Assembly: GCF_004362015.1 (NCBI RefSeq)
Contig: NZ_SNWW01000003.1
Coordinates: 248,001 to 312,000 of the forward strand
Direction: 5' to 3'
DNA: 64,000 nucleotides
Source of the DNA: Flavobacterium chryseum
GTDB lineage: Bacteria; Bacteroidota; Bacteroidia; Flavobacteriales; Flavobacteriaceae
The position numbers and the translations under genes were made by a program. Positions 54,353 to 62,615 of this stretch are shown piece after piece (position 1 is the first letter of the stretch; every line of letters starts with the position of its first letter). Under the pieces are notes generated by a model, which was not told the DNA's origin, searched no databases, and saw nothing but the letters and a program-made list of their open reading frames with translations.

Positions 54353-54769
54353 ATGAAAAAATTCTGGCTCTTCATCGTATTAACTTCTGTATTTTTATCT
54401 TGTAGTGATAACAATAGAAGCAATAGCAATCCTAAAATACCTAATTATTCGGTTAATGCTTATCTTAATACTAGTTTGCCCGCTTATAATAACCTTAACT
54501 ATATTAGCAATCCGGTTTTTGTTTCTAACTATGGCGCGAAAGGCTTAATTGTTATGAAAACGGGTGAAGGAACTTACACTGCTTTTGATGCTGCATGCCC
54601 AAACCAGCCTTTAGCATCGTGCACTGCTATGACAATTGATGGTATAAATGCTGTTTGTTCCTGCGATAAAACTTCTTACAATCTGTTTACCGGACAGGGA
54701 GGTCAGGAATATCCAATGAAACAATATCGGGTTGAATTTTCCGGAGGCGTTGTTCACGTTTACAATTAA
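54353..54769 (+). CDS. Rieske-like lipoprotein without cluster ligands
   Basis: The 138-residue lipoprotein (MKKFWLFIVLTSVFLSC signal) has a C-terminal Rieske-type fold. AACPNQPLASCTAMTIDGIN sits where the first C-x-H box should be, and AVCSCDKTSYNLFTGQGGQE sits in place of the second C-x2-H. Cysteines remain but both histidines are replaced (CPN and CSCDK), so a [2Fe-2S] Rieske cluster is unlikely. The closing YPMKQYRVEFSGGVVHVYN is typical of flavobacterial members. The function is unknown. Confidence 0.78.
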   Translation: MKKFWLFIVLTSVFLSCSDNNRSNSNPKIPNYSVNAYLNTSLPAYNNLNYISNPVFVSNYGAKGLIVMKTGEGTYTAFDAACPNQPLASCTAMTIDGINAVCSCDKTSYNLFTGQGGQEYPMKQYRVEFSGGVVHVYN

Positions 54770-54771
54770 AT

Positions 54772-54810
54772 AAAAAAAGCCTGAAAATTTAAAATTTTCA
54801 GGCTTTTTTT
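54772..54810. terminator. Bidirectional terminator
   Basis: AAAGCCTGAAAATTT/AAATTTTCAGGCTTT is nearly a perfect palindrome flanked by A and T runs. It lies between the Rieske-like gene and the convergent TonB receptor gene. Confidence 0.9.
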
Positions 54811-54825
54811 ATTGGATCAAATCTC

Positions 54826-56988
54826 TTAGAATTTTAAAGTCAATCCGGCTAAGAAATTAATTCCCGCCTGAGGATAATAGTACGGATAAACATCATACAT
54901 ATATCCGTTTGAAGCATATTTTTTGTCTAAAACATTATTGACTAATCCAGTAATTATAATCGATTTAAAAATAGATTTCGGTTTTATTTCGTAAGATACA
55001 TTCAAATCGTTTACAAAATAATCAGCCAATTTTGCTGCCGGCAATTCAATATTATTCATGTATTGTTCACCAACATATTTTTGTAATAGCGAGATATGAA
55101 AATTCTCAATTGGACTGTAAATGATAATATTTCCTGCAATTACTGATGGAGAATAAGCAATATCTGTTGTTCCGTAATTTTGACCTTCAACAGCTAAATC
55201 AACATTTTTATTGCTGCTTAAAGTAAAGTTTGGTCGCAATAGAAATTTGTCAGACAATTTAATAGTGGCATCAACTTCAAAACCTAAACGGTAACTTTTT
55301 TCACTGTTCGAACGAATTGGCGATCCAACATCATCAAGGGTTCCGGTTAAAATCAATTGATCTTTGTATGCCATATAATATAGATTTGAAGTCAGTTGAA
55401 ATTTCTCTGAATTGAATCTCCAGCCTAATTCAAAATCATTCAGTTTTTCAGGCCTTACATTTCGGCCTTCGTAATCGGTCCTGTTAGGTTCGCGATTGGC
55501 TCTGGCGTAAGAGAAATATAGGGTGTTTTTTTGATTGATTTCAAAATTCAAACCTGCTTTTGGATTAAAGAAATTAAAGTTGTCGTCAACCAAACCTGTT
55601 TCTAAACTGTTGGCTTTGTATTTTACATTTCGATATTGTAAATCTCCGTAAAAACTTAATTTTTCTGTAAATTGATAATTGGCTTTAGCGAAAATATTTC
55701 CGTCTGTTTTTGTTGAATAATCATCGTAATAATGATCTCCCAATTCTGATTGTGAAGCGTATCTTGCCCAAATTACTTTTCCGTAATGATCGCCTTCGTA
55801 TTTGTTCCAGCCACCACCAAAAATAACATCCAGTTTTTCTTCCTTATATTTTACAGAAAAAGTAGTTCCGTAAAAATCATTGTCTAACCATTTCTGACGC
55901 ACTAAATCAGTTGTAGTTATGACTCCAACAGGCAGTAAATTATACTCAGCCATATCGGCATCTTCTTTATAATTTTCGTAGTAGCCTTTTCCTTTTGTGT
56001 AATGCAAAGCTAAGTTTGCACTCCATTTATCCGAAAATGATTCGTTCCAGTGCAATTGATAATGATCTTGTTGGTAATTATCAGTTTCATTATCATAAAA
56101 ACGGGTATTTCCGGCTTCATCAGTATACATTCCGGCAGAATTAAATCTTCGGTCTTTATTTAGCATTTCAGCGTCTATACCGTTCCAGGATTGGTATGTT
56201 TTTTCAGTTCCCCCAAAAGCCAAAGCTTTAATTAATGTCGTCTTGCCAACATACGTTCCTTGCAAAAAATATGATTTTAAATCAGAACTTCCTCTGTCAA
56301 TAAATCCATCAGATTTAAGGGCAGACAAACGTCCGGCTAATTCAAAATGATCGTTTAATAAACCTGTACTAAATTTCACGGTGTTTTTTCGAGAATTGAA
56401 AGTTCCGTAAGAACTTGATATTTCACCATTTGCTTTAGATGCATAATTATCTGTCAGCATATTTAAACTGGCACCAAAAGCACCAGAACCGTTTGTTGAA
56501 GTTCCAACGCCACGCTGTAATTGTAGACTTTCTACAGAAGAAGCAAAATCAGGCATATTTACCCAAAAGGTTCCCTGGCTTTCGGCATCATTGTATGGAA
56601 TTCCGTTAATAGTCACATTTACTCTTGTTGCATCGCTTCCGCGGACTCTGATTCCGGTATATCCAAAACCATTTCCAGCATCAGAAGTGGTTACAACCGA
56701 AGGCAAATAATTCATAAGAATTGGAATATCCTGACCGAGATTTCTAAATTTTATATCTTTTTTATCCAGATTACTAAAACTAACCGGCGTTTTTGTAGTA
56801 ACACGAACTGCTGAAACTAGCACGTCATCAAGTTTATTGACTTTGGTAGAATCCTGTTCCTGAGCGAAAGAGTAAAGAGAATAGAAAATAGAAGAAAGAA
56901 GAAAGAAAATAGATTTACAGTTCACCTTTGAACCTTTGAACCTTTGTAACTTAGCACCTTTAAAAGTACCTTCAAAAAATGTTTTCAT
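54826..56988 (-). CDS. TonB-dependent outer-membrane receptor, TPP-regulated (probable thiamin receptor)
   Basis: The 720-residue receptor has a plug domain (LDDVLVSAVRVTTKTPVSFS, YTGIRVRGSDATRVNVTING, SLQLQRGVGTSTNGSGAFG) and a 22-strand-type barrel ending in the outer-membrane signature LAGLTLKF. The signal region is odd: before the hydrophobic SIFFLLSSIFYSLYSFAQ there are about 26 residues containing GAKLQRFKGSKVNCK, encoded by a CTTTGAACC repeat tract. The TPP riboswitch just upstream (57051-57165) assigns thiamin as the probable ligand. No CarboxypepD_reg domain or SusD partner is present. Confidence 0.93.
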   Translation of the reverse strand: MKTFFEGTFKGAKLQRFKGSKVNCKSIFFLLSSIFYSLYSFAQEQDSTKVNKLDDVLVSAVRVTTKTPVSFSNLDKKDIKFRNLGQDIPILMNYLPSVVTTSDAGNGFGYTGIRVRGSDATRVNVTINGIPYNDAESQGTFWVNMPDFASSVESLQLQRGVGTSTNGSGAFGASLNMLTDNYASKANGEISSSYGTFNSRKNTVKFSTGLLNDHFELAGRLSALKSDGFIDRGSSDLKSYFLQGTYVGKTTLIKALAFGGTEKTYQSWNGIDAEMLNKDRRFNSAGMYTDEAGNTRFYDNETDNYQQDHYQLHWNESFSDKWSANLALHYTKGKGYYENYKEDADMAEYNLLPVGVITTTDLVRQKWLDNDFYGTTFSVKYKEEKLDVIFGGGWNKYEGDHYGKVIWARYASQSELGDHYYDDYSTKTDGNIFAKANYQFTEKLSFYGDLQYRNVKYKANSLETGLVDDNFNFFNPKAGLNFEINQKNTLYFSYARANREPNRTDYEGRNVRPEKLNDFELGWRFNSEKFQLTSNLYYMAYKDQLILTGTLDDVGSPIRSNSEKSYRLGFEVDATIKLSDKFLLRPNFTLSSNKNVDLAVEGQNYGTTDIAYSPSVIAGNIIIYSPIENFHISLLQKYVGEQYMNNIELPAAKLADYFVNDLNVSYEIKPKSIFKSIIITGLVNNVLDKKYASNGYMYDVYPYYYPQAGINFLAGLTLKF

Positions 56989-57050
56989 CCGTAAAAAATT
57001 ACGAATAAAAGGGGGAATTATTCTTTTTGTTAAATTAATAAATTTGTTTC

Positions 57051-57200
57051 ACGACAAAGTAAAGTGTGCACGCTAAAAATTTGTCGTTTATTTCCCTTAG
57101 CGACATTACTCGCTCAGGTTCGTTGGGTATGATCTCAGCTCGTTATTTAGAGCACCCCTTTGAGACGGGACAAAAGTAGTGTATAAAAAACAAATTCCAA
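57051..57200 (-). promoter_or_regulatory. TPP riboswitch and promoter of the TonB receptor gene
   Basis: On the minus strand a TTG (57198-57200) and TACTTTTG (57171-57178) are 19 bases apart, placing the start near 57165. The aptamer (about 57165-57090) reads AAAGGGGTGCTC, GAGCTGAGATCATACCC, AACGAACCTGAGCGAGTAAT and GTCGCTAAGGGAAA, with all THI-box landmarks. An expression-platform hairpin, ACGACAAA/TTTGTCGT (57051-57087), follows. CGCTAA at the aptamer's end can pair with TTAGCG inside that hairpin's loop, a possible switch. The leader to the ATG is about 177 bases. Confidence 0.93.
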
Positions 57201-57273
57201 AAATTAAATTCCAAATTCCAGTTGAAACTTCATGAAGTGAGTTTTTTTGAATTTGGAATTTATAAATTGAAAT

Positions 57274-57678
57274 TTAATCTAAATCAGGTTTTCTTCGTGA
57301 TTGTTTTATTTCAGAAATATTCTTTTTATCCTTAATTCGTTTTTTAATTACTGATTTTGGAATCTTGGTTGCTTTTCGAATTTTAGGAACAAATAATCCT
57401 TTTTTGATAATTTCTAAAAACCGTTTTATAACAATGTCTTTATTTTTAAGCTGACTTCTGTCTTCGTCGCAATTCAGAATTAAGATATTTTCAGTTGTTA
57501 GTCTTGGTGCTATATTAGTTTGTAAAAGCAATTTTTCTTCTTCAGATAAAGCCTGAGAAGCATTCAAATCAAAAGTTAAAACAACTTTCGACGAAACTTT
57601 GTTTACGTTTTGTCCGCCGGCACCACTGCTTCTAACGGCTTTAAAACTAAGCTCTGATATGATTTTGTCAATGTCCAT
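57274..57678 (-). CDS. arfB: Alternative ribosome-rescue factor ArfB (peptidyl-tRNA hydrolase)
   Basis: The 134-residue protein has the catalytic GGQ loop in RSSGAGGQNVNKVSSKVVLT and a basic C-terminal tail (KKRIKDKKNISEIKQSRRK) that enters the mRNA channel of stalled ribosomes. This is the ArfB/YaeJ architecture. It overlaps the preceding gene's stop by one base (TAATG on the minus strand), so the two are translationally coupled. Confidence 0.95.
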   Translation of the reverse strand: MDIDKIISELSFKAVRSSGAGGQNVNKVSSKVVLTFDLNASQALSEEEKLLLQTNIAPRLTTENILILNCDEDRSQLKNKDIVIKRFLEIIKKGLFVPKIRKATKIPKSVIKKRIKDKKNISEIKQSRRKPDLD

Positions 57679-59792
57679 TATTGTGGCTGATGCGCTGGTT
57701 TTAATAAATCGTTTACGGTTTTTACAGGATTAAAAGTAATTAACGGAACTGCAACAAAAATAGTCAGCCAATTTGCCATTGCACCATTCCATAAACCTGG
57801 TAATTCATAACTTTTTACCGTTTTTCCTTCAACACTTTTCTCTACTATGAATCCTGTTTTAGGATCGGTAAATTGTGTAAGATCAAACTTTTCGTTTTTA
57901 TAGTTTTTGATTCCGCAAACCAAATCAACCGGATTAAAATGTGTTGCTTCTGCTAATATTTCGACTTGTTTTGCATTAGTTAAGTCTACTTGTGATGTCT
58001 CTACAATTTGCAGCGAAACCGATCCTTTATCATTTATAACCCAAAATGGTCCCCCACCGGGTTCACCTTCATTCTTAACCATTCCACACACACGTATTGG
58101 CCTGTTTAATAATTCTTTAATCTTAATGATTTTATTTTCAAAAGTAAATTTATTAAAATCCTTATTCAATTCAATATTTAGCTTTTGCATTAAAAAAGAA
58201 ACAATTTCTTCAACATCATCTTGTTTAACATGTTGTTTTTCAATAGCATTCAAATAACCAAAAACCTTTTGCTGCACATTAATTAAAATTCCCGCTAGAG
58301 CTTTTTTATACAACGCAATTTGATCAATATGATTTTGAATTACATTATCTATGTTTTTTATAAAAATGATATCTGCATCAAGCTTATTTAAGTTTTCAAT
58401 CAGAGCGCCATGTCCTCCGGGTCTAAAAATCAAAGAATCATTTTTATCTCTGACAATTTTATTTTTAGCATTGACGGTAATAGAATCTGTGCTTTTATTT
58501 TGGTAAGAGTAGCCAATTTTAATTTTAACTCCTGATGAATTTTCGACTTTTTCTTTAACTAATTCTATCTCCTTCTCAAACTGACTTTGATGTATTTCTG
58601 AAACCGTAAAATGCAAATTCGAAACCTGATTTGAAGTTGCATAATGCACGCATTCATGTAAATGTTCTTCTATAGGAATAGCAATATGAGTTTTATATTG
58701 ATGAAATGGCAAAACTGCTTTTGGCTTATTTGCAAAGTCGAAATGATCTGAAGACAATAATGTTTTTATAAAGTAGTAATTTTTATAGTCTCTTCCTAAA
58801 GTTTCGAAATTAGGGTAGATTTCTCTGAGCTTTTTATCGACAGCATTGAAGAACGGAAACTTATCCATCGCTACTATAAAAATAGATAAATTGCTGTCTT
58901 TTTTTCTGTTTACATAAGCATTAATCGTTTCTTTTTGAATGTCAAAATCGCTCAAAAATGTGCTTAAAAACTTAAACATTCTACTTGCCGCTCCAGAAGC
59001 CGGAACGAATTTCTTTAATTTAAGATTTGCTTTTTGAAGATCAAAATAATTGGCTTTCTCCTGAAAATCTTCTTCGGTCAAACTTAAAATTCCGTTGTTG
59101 ATTGTTGCAGGACTTATTAAGTTACTTTTTGCAATTCCGTCTTTAAAAATTTCAAGTTGCTTTAATATAGTATCAAAAGAAATTCCATGATTATAAATTT
59201 CAACAAAATCACGAGATGAAAATCCTTTTTGTTTCGCAATTGTCAAACTCTCTACAATAGCGGTAGCCTTTGCCAGTCTAAATTCCTCATCTCCCGAAAG
59301 GGTAATAAAGGGCTTTTTAGTATCTATTAATGTTTGCTTGAAAACCGAAAATACCGTTTCTCTTCCTTTTGGCGTGTCTCTAATATCGTCCTTTTCCCAA
59401 GGAACATCAATGTCAGTAAGGAAAAACAGATCGTAGTCATGATCTAGTGCTGCTTCATTCAAAGCAGGATCACAGAAACCATAATACATTTCAGAAAAAA
59501 CCTTAGTTACCATTAAGTTGGTATCGCAAAATAAATATTTTTTTGAAGATGCAAGTTTTTGATTTTCCAGAGCAACTTGTCCGTAAGCTATAGGCATCAT
59601 ATCATCAGCATTGCAAATATGCTGATTTTCTTCCCACTTATTTTGCAAATAATCGCGTGCAAACTCAGGAACCCATTCGGTTTCAAAGTATGCGGCAAGT
59701 TGTTTTGCTAAAGTGGTTTTTCCTGTGCTTTCAGGACCAAATAAAGCAATTTTTATTATTGTTGTTTTTTGCTGTCTAAGATTTTTCTCCAT
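57678..59792 (-). CDS. Fusion of NadR-like kinase and DUF4301
   Basis: The 704-residue protein has an N-terminal part, about residues 1-190, that is a P-loop kinase like the ribosylnicotinamide kinase of NadR: IALFGPESTGKTTLAKQLAA, EWVPEFARDYLQNKW and DLFFLTDIDVPWEKDDIRD. From about residue 195 to 704 it is DUF4301: FSSRDFVEIYNHGISFDTIL, LKKFVPASGAASRMFKFLST and FRPGGHGALIENLNKLDADI. I see no frame disruption at the junction. It overlaps pnuC by 37 bases and arfB by one. The kinase substrate is probably nicotinamide riboside; DUF4301 has no known function but resembles a nucleotidyltransferase-like core. Confidence 0.88.
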   Translation of the reverse strand: MEKNLRQQKTTIIKIALFGPESTGKTTLAKQLAAYFETEWVPEFARDYLQNKWEENQHICNADDMMPIAYGQVALENQKLASSKKYLFCDTNLMVTKVFSEMYYGFCDPALNEAALDHDYDLFFLTDIDVPWEKDDIRDTPKGRETVFSVFKQTLIDTKKPFITLSGDEEFRLAKATAIVESLTIAKQKGFSSRDFVEIYNHGISFDTILKQLEIFKDGIAKSNLISPATINNGILSLTEEDFQEKANYFDLQKANLKLKKFVPASGAASRMFKFLSTFLSDFDIQKETINAYVNRKKDSNLSIFIVAMDKFPFFNAVDKKLREIYPNFETLGRDYKNYYFIKTLLSSDHFDFANKPKAVLPFHQYKTHIAIPIEEHLHECVHYATSNQVSNLHFTVSEIHQSQFEKEIELVKEKVENSSGVKIKIGYSYQNKSTDSITVNAKNKIVRDKNDSLIFRPGGHGALIENLNKLDADIIFIKNIDNVIQNHIDQIALYKKALAGILINVQQKVFGYLNAIEKQHVKQDDVEEIVSFLMQKLNIELNKDFNKFTFENKIIKIKELLNRPIRVCGMVKNEGEPGGGPFWVINDKGSVSLQIVETSQVDLTNAKQVEILAEATHFNPVDLVCGIKNYKNEKFDLTQFTDPKTGFIVEKSVEGKTVKSYELPGLWNGAMANWLTIFVAVPLITFNPVKTVNDLLKPAHQPQ

Positions 59793-60376
59793 TCTAAATA
59801 AGCTGAAATAGCTAAAATTGTAAAAATTAAATATTGAAGTGACAGCATCCCTAAGCCACGATAGGCGTAAAGAGGCACTACAATAATATCACCAATAATC
59901 CAAAGTGTCCAGTTTTCGATCTTTTTTCTGGCCATGTACCACATGCCTGCAAAAAATATTCCTGATGAAATCATATCGACATAATTGTCAGCTTTAATTT
60001 CGTAATCAAAATATTTATAAATGCCGAAAACTACAAAAATGGTGACAAAAAAGAGTAAGATTCCGATTATTTTTTCATTACGATTAGTTCTCGTAATTGG
60101 TAAGTTATCTTCTTTTGTTCCTCCTTTTGCCCAAACATACCAACCATAAATACTCATTACAGAGAAATATCCGTTGATAATCATATCACCAATATAACCT
60201 GCAATATATAAGAGGTAAACCGAAATTACAGTAGCAATTAAACCTGTTGGATACACCCAAATGTTTTCTTTTTTAGCAAACCAAACACTTAAAATTCCAC
60301 ATACAAAGACTAAAAATTCTAAAGCGATATGCCACAAAGGAGCATTTTTATAACTTTCTAAAAAAAAATCAATCAT
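59756..60376 (-). CDS. pnuC: PnuC/PnuT-type vitamin transporter
   Basis: The 206-residue inner-membrane protein has about seven helices and family motifs SVWFAKKENIWVYPTGLIAT, SIYGWYVWAKGG, and MWYMARKKIENWTLWIIGDI. PnuC members carry nicotinamide riboside, while PnuT members carry thiamin. The overlapping NadR-like kinase gene favours nicotinamide riboside. A nearby TPP-regulated receptor leaves thiamin possible, but no riboswitch precedes this gene. Confidence 0.9.
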   Translation of the reverse strand: MIDFFLESYKNAPLWHIALEFLVFVCGILSVWFAKKENIWVYPTGLIATVISVYLLYIAGYIGDMIINGYFSVMSIYGWYVWAKGGTKEDNLPITRTNRNEKIIGILLFFVTIFVVFGIYKYFDYEIKADNYVDMISSGIFFAGMWYMARKKIENWTLWIIGDIIVVPLYAYRGLGMLSLQYLIFTILAISAYLEWRKILDSKKQQ

Positions 60377-60403
60377 TTGGGGCGGTTGTTTTTGGTTATC
60401 ATT

Positions 60404-61132
60404 TTAAGAATCAAAAAAATGACTGTTGTTTTCAAAAGCAGTTCCAATAACTACTAAATCTGCACCCGCATTATATGCTTTTTGAATCCCGTGCAAATCT
60501 ACAATTCCTCCTCCAACAATTATAGGAATTTCAATATTTTGCGAAATCAACTCAATCATTTCCACAGGCACAGCATTCTTGGCTCCGCTTCCGGCTTCCA
60601 GATAAACCAATTTGTTTCCTAACATTTCTCCAGCCTGAGCGGTTGCCAAAACCAAATCAAGGTTTTCTCTTTTAAGCGGTTTTGTTTTACTCACACGTGC
60701 TACGGCTGTCTCGTTTCCGCTTTCTATCAAAATATATCCCGTAGAAATAACTTCAAGATTGGTTTTTTTAAGAATTGGAGCTGCACGTACCTGATATTCT
60801 ATTAAATAATCCGGATTTCGGCCTGATAATAATGATAAGAACAAAATAGCATCGGCCTGAGGTGAAATTTGCGAAGGATCACCTGGGAATATAACAACGG
60901 GCAAATTTGTTTTTTGTTTCAATATTGCCATCAATTCTTCTAAGATAGTGGTCTGTACAATGCTTCCTCCCACAAAAATATGTGTGGCCGGCGATTGGTT
61001 TATCTTTTGTAACAAACCTTCTAAATTTTCTAAGACAATTTTATCCGGATCTAAAAGAATGGCCAATAACTTTTGTCCGTTTCTTTTGGCTTGAATAATT
61101 TGCTCGTAGATTTTGGGTATTTTTTGTTGCAT
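60404..61132 (-). CDS. Geranylgeranylglyceryl/heptaprenylglyceryl phosphate synthase family protein
   Basis: The 242-residue TIM barrel enzyme of the GGGPS/PcrB family joins a prenyl diphosphate to glycerol-1-phosphate. Motifs: LLAILLDPDKIVLENLEGLL, THIFVGGSIVQTTILEEL, VVIFPGDPSQISPQADAILF, YLEAGSGAKNAVPVEMIELI and IPIIVGGGIVDLHGIQ. It is first in the pnuC-kinase-arfB run, 27 bp before pnuC. Bacterial GGGPS proteins of this type are known in Bacteroidota. Confidence 0.94.
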   Translation of the reverse strand: MQQKIPKIYEQIIQAKRNGQKLLAILLDPDKIVLENLEGLLQKINQSPATHIFVGGSIVQTTILEELMAILKQKTNLPVVIFPGDPSQISPQADAILFLSLLSGRNPDYLIEYQVRAAPILKKTNLEVISTGYILIESGNETAVARVSKTKPLKRENLDLVLATAQAGEMLGNKLVYLEAGSGAKNAVPVEMIELISQNIEIPIIVGGGIVDLHGIQKAYNAGADLVVIGTAFENNSHFFDS

Positions 61133-61185
61133 AATTGGCGTAAAAGTAAAAGTTTTTTAATGCAGAAGAACAATTTTGAATGAAT

Positions 61186-61193
61186 TATATTTG
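61186..61193 (+). promoter_or_regulatory. TAnnTTTG element of the CRP-like regulator gene
   Basis: TATATTTG lies 34 bases before the ATG at 61228. It falls inside a longer reading frame that starts at 61180, showing that the longer start cannot be used. Confidence 0.5.
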
Positions 61194-61227
61194 CGTGAAG
61201 GCTTTTGACAATCCAAAAAACAAGATT

Positions 61228-61824
61228 ATGATTGCTACTGAATTATTAGAAAAATATGGAGCTGTGAAGAAGTTTTTTGATAAAACAGCTATTATTTTTG
61301 AAGAAGGAAATCTACCAACTCATTATTACCAAATTCTTTCGGGCGAAGTAAAAATGAGCAATTATAATGATGATGGCCGCGAATTTATTCAGGGAATATT
61401 TTATAAAGAACAGTCTTTTGGTGAACCGCCTTTATTTTTAAACCAAAAATATCCTGCCAATGCAATCGCAGTTGAGGATACCGAAATTTTTCTGCTGCCT
61501 AAAATTAACTTCATGAAATTGTTAGAAGAAAATCCTGTCATTAGCCTTAAAATAATCGAAAATTTAGCGCAGCGTTTGTATTACAAATCGGTTATGGCGG
61601 CCGAAATGTCTACGCAAGAACCAGAACATCGTGTCTTAAAACTGATCGACCACGGAATTGCTTATTTTAATTTTAAGAAAGACGCTAACGGTTATCTCAT
61701 TAATTTCACACGCCAGCAGATTGGAGATTTAACAGGTTTGCGAGTAGAAACTGTTATTAGAACCATTAAAGCTTTAGAAAAAAAAGGGGTTTTGAAGATT
61801 ATAAACAGGAAAGTATACCGATAA
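61228..61824 (+). CDS. CRP/FNR-family transcriptional regulator
   Basis: The 198-residue protein (start MIATELLEKYGAVKKFF) has a cyclic-nucleotide-binding-like domain (EEGNLPTHYYQILSGEVKMS, QSFGEPPLFLNQKYPANAIA) and a winged helix with FTRQQIGDLTGLRVETVIRT. The recognition helix RVETVIRT keeps the Arg-Glu-Thr...Arg pattern of CRP, not the FNR Glu-Ser-Arg type. There are no N-terminal Cys for an Fe-S cluster. A CRP-type palindrome follows the gene, upstream of the next promoter. Confidence 0.92.
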   Translation: MIATELLEKYGAVKKFFDKTAIIFEEGNLPTHYYQILSGEVKMSNYNDDGREFIQGIFYKEQSFGEPPLFLNQKYPANAIAVEDTEIFLLPKINFMKLLEENPVISLKIIENLAQRLYYKSVMAAEMSTQEPEHRVLKLIDHGIAYFNFKKDANGYLINFTRQQIGDLTGLRVETVIRTIKALEKKGVLKIINRKVYR

Positions 61825-61834
61825 AAAAGTTCCT

Positions 61835-61884
61835 GTTTTATGATTTAAGTCATAAAACACAGCCCTATAGTGCCTGTATCTTTG
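61835..61884 (+). promoter_or_regulatory. CRP-type operator and promoter upstream of the small membrane protein/haemoglobin genes
   Basis: The perfect palindrome GTTTTATGA-TTTAAG-TCATAAAAC (61835-61858) has the layout TATGA-N6-TCATA, like the CRP site TGTGA-N6-TCACA. Its centre, 61846.5, lies about 41.5 bases before the expected start (near 61888) of a TATCTTTG element at 61877-61884. That is the class II activator position. No TTG at -33 is present, as expected for an activated promoter. Confidence 0.7.
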
Positions 61885-61905
61885 TGGTATAAAAATCTCA
61901 ATATC

Positions 61906-62193
61906 ATGACACTATATCAAACAACATTCGAAAATTTCAATAAAAACTATATTGGTTCTGCAACAATGGCTGTAATTGGCCAAAGCTGTTTAGGTGCGGC
62001 TGCAGCAATGTATATTCTTTCTCACGGAACTTCAATTGGACAAATGGTACAATTGGCAATAATTGTTTTGGCTTGTATATTAGCAAATACATCTATTTTA
62101 GCACAAATGAAACACAAAGTGGTATTCAACTTCATTCTGACAAGTGTTTTGTTAAGCATTTTATTTATCATTCTCAATAATTTTATAGTATGA
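61906..62193 (+). CDS. Small membrane protein of unknown function
   Basis: The ATG at 61906 (MTLYQTTFENFNKNYIGSAT) gives 95 residues; an earlier frame at 61870 overlaps the promoter and is rejected. Three hydrophobic helices (about residues 20-40, 46-62 and 70-93) leave almost no soluble part. The family is not recognised. Its stop overlaps the haemoglobin gene start by 4 bases, so the two proteins are probably made together. Confidence 0.8.
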   Translation: MTLYQTTFENFNKNYIGSATMAVIGQSCLGAAAAMYILSHGTSIGQMVQLAIIVLACILANTSILAQMKHKVVFNFILTSVLLSILFIILNNFIV

Positions 62194-62597
62194 GAAAACA
62201 AATAGAAAACAGGGCTGATATTTCTTTTTTAGTACATCAGTTCTATTCTAAGATAAGAGCCGATCGAGAAATCGGCTTTTATTTTAATACGATGATTAAA
62301 GATTGGGACGCGCATCTGGAAAAGCTAACTGATTTTTGGGAAACCAATCTCTTTGCCGTAAAAAAATACAAAGGAAATCCGCATGAAGTTCATAACAAAG
62401 TCGACGAGCATTTTGACGGACAGATTACTTCGAATGAATTCGGAATCTGGCTTAACTTTTGGTTTCAGACTTTGGATGAATATTTTGAAGGAGAAAATGT
62501 AGAAACGCTAAAACGTCGCGCCAGAAAAATGGGAACATTTTTATTTGTGAGTATGTTTGAGCATCGTAAGAAATTGGCTGAGGATTCTTCTGAATAA
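62190..62597 (+). CDS. Group III truncated haemoglobin
   Basis: The 135-residue globin has ISFLVHQFYSKIRADREIGF, AHLEKLTDFWETNLFAVKKY and GNPHEVHNKVDEHFDGQITS with the proximal His candidates, and a C-terminal helix FGIWLNFWFQTLDEYFEG. The group III truncated globin pattern fits. Such proteins bind O2 or NO; in Campylobacter the homologue is part of an NO response under a CRP/FNR regulator. Co-location with the CRP-like gene and site supports a similar role here. Confidence 0.9.
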   Translation: MRKQIENRADISFLVHQFYSKIRADREIGFYFNTMIKDWDAHLEKLTDFWETNLFAVKKYKGNPHEVHNKVDEHFDGQITSNEFGIWLNFWFQTLDEYFEGENVETLKRRARKMGTFLFVSMFEHRKKLAEDSSE

Positions 62598-62615
62598 TTA
62601 TCGATTTTTGTGTCA

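Noticed and set aside
57678..59792. Frameshift or assembly artefact joining two genes
   Set aside because: The reading frame passes the junction smoothly and I see no stop remnant. Kept as a fusion, though resequencing would settle it.
61180..61227. Longer start for the CRP-like regulator
   Set aside because: A TAnnTTTG promoter element lies inside it at 61186-61193.
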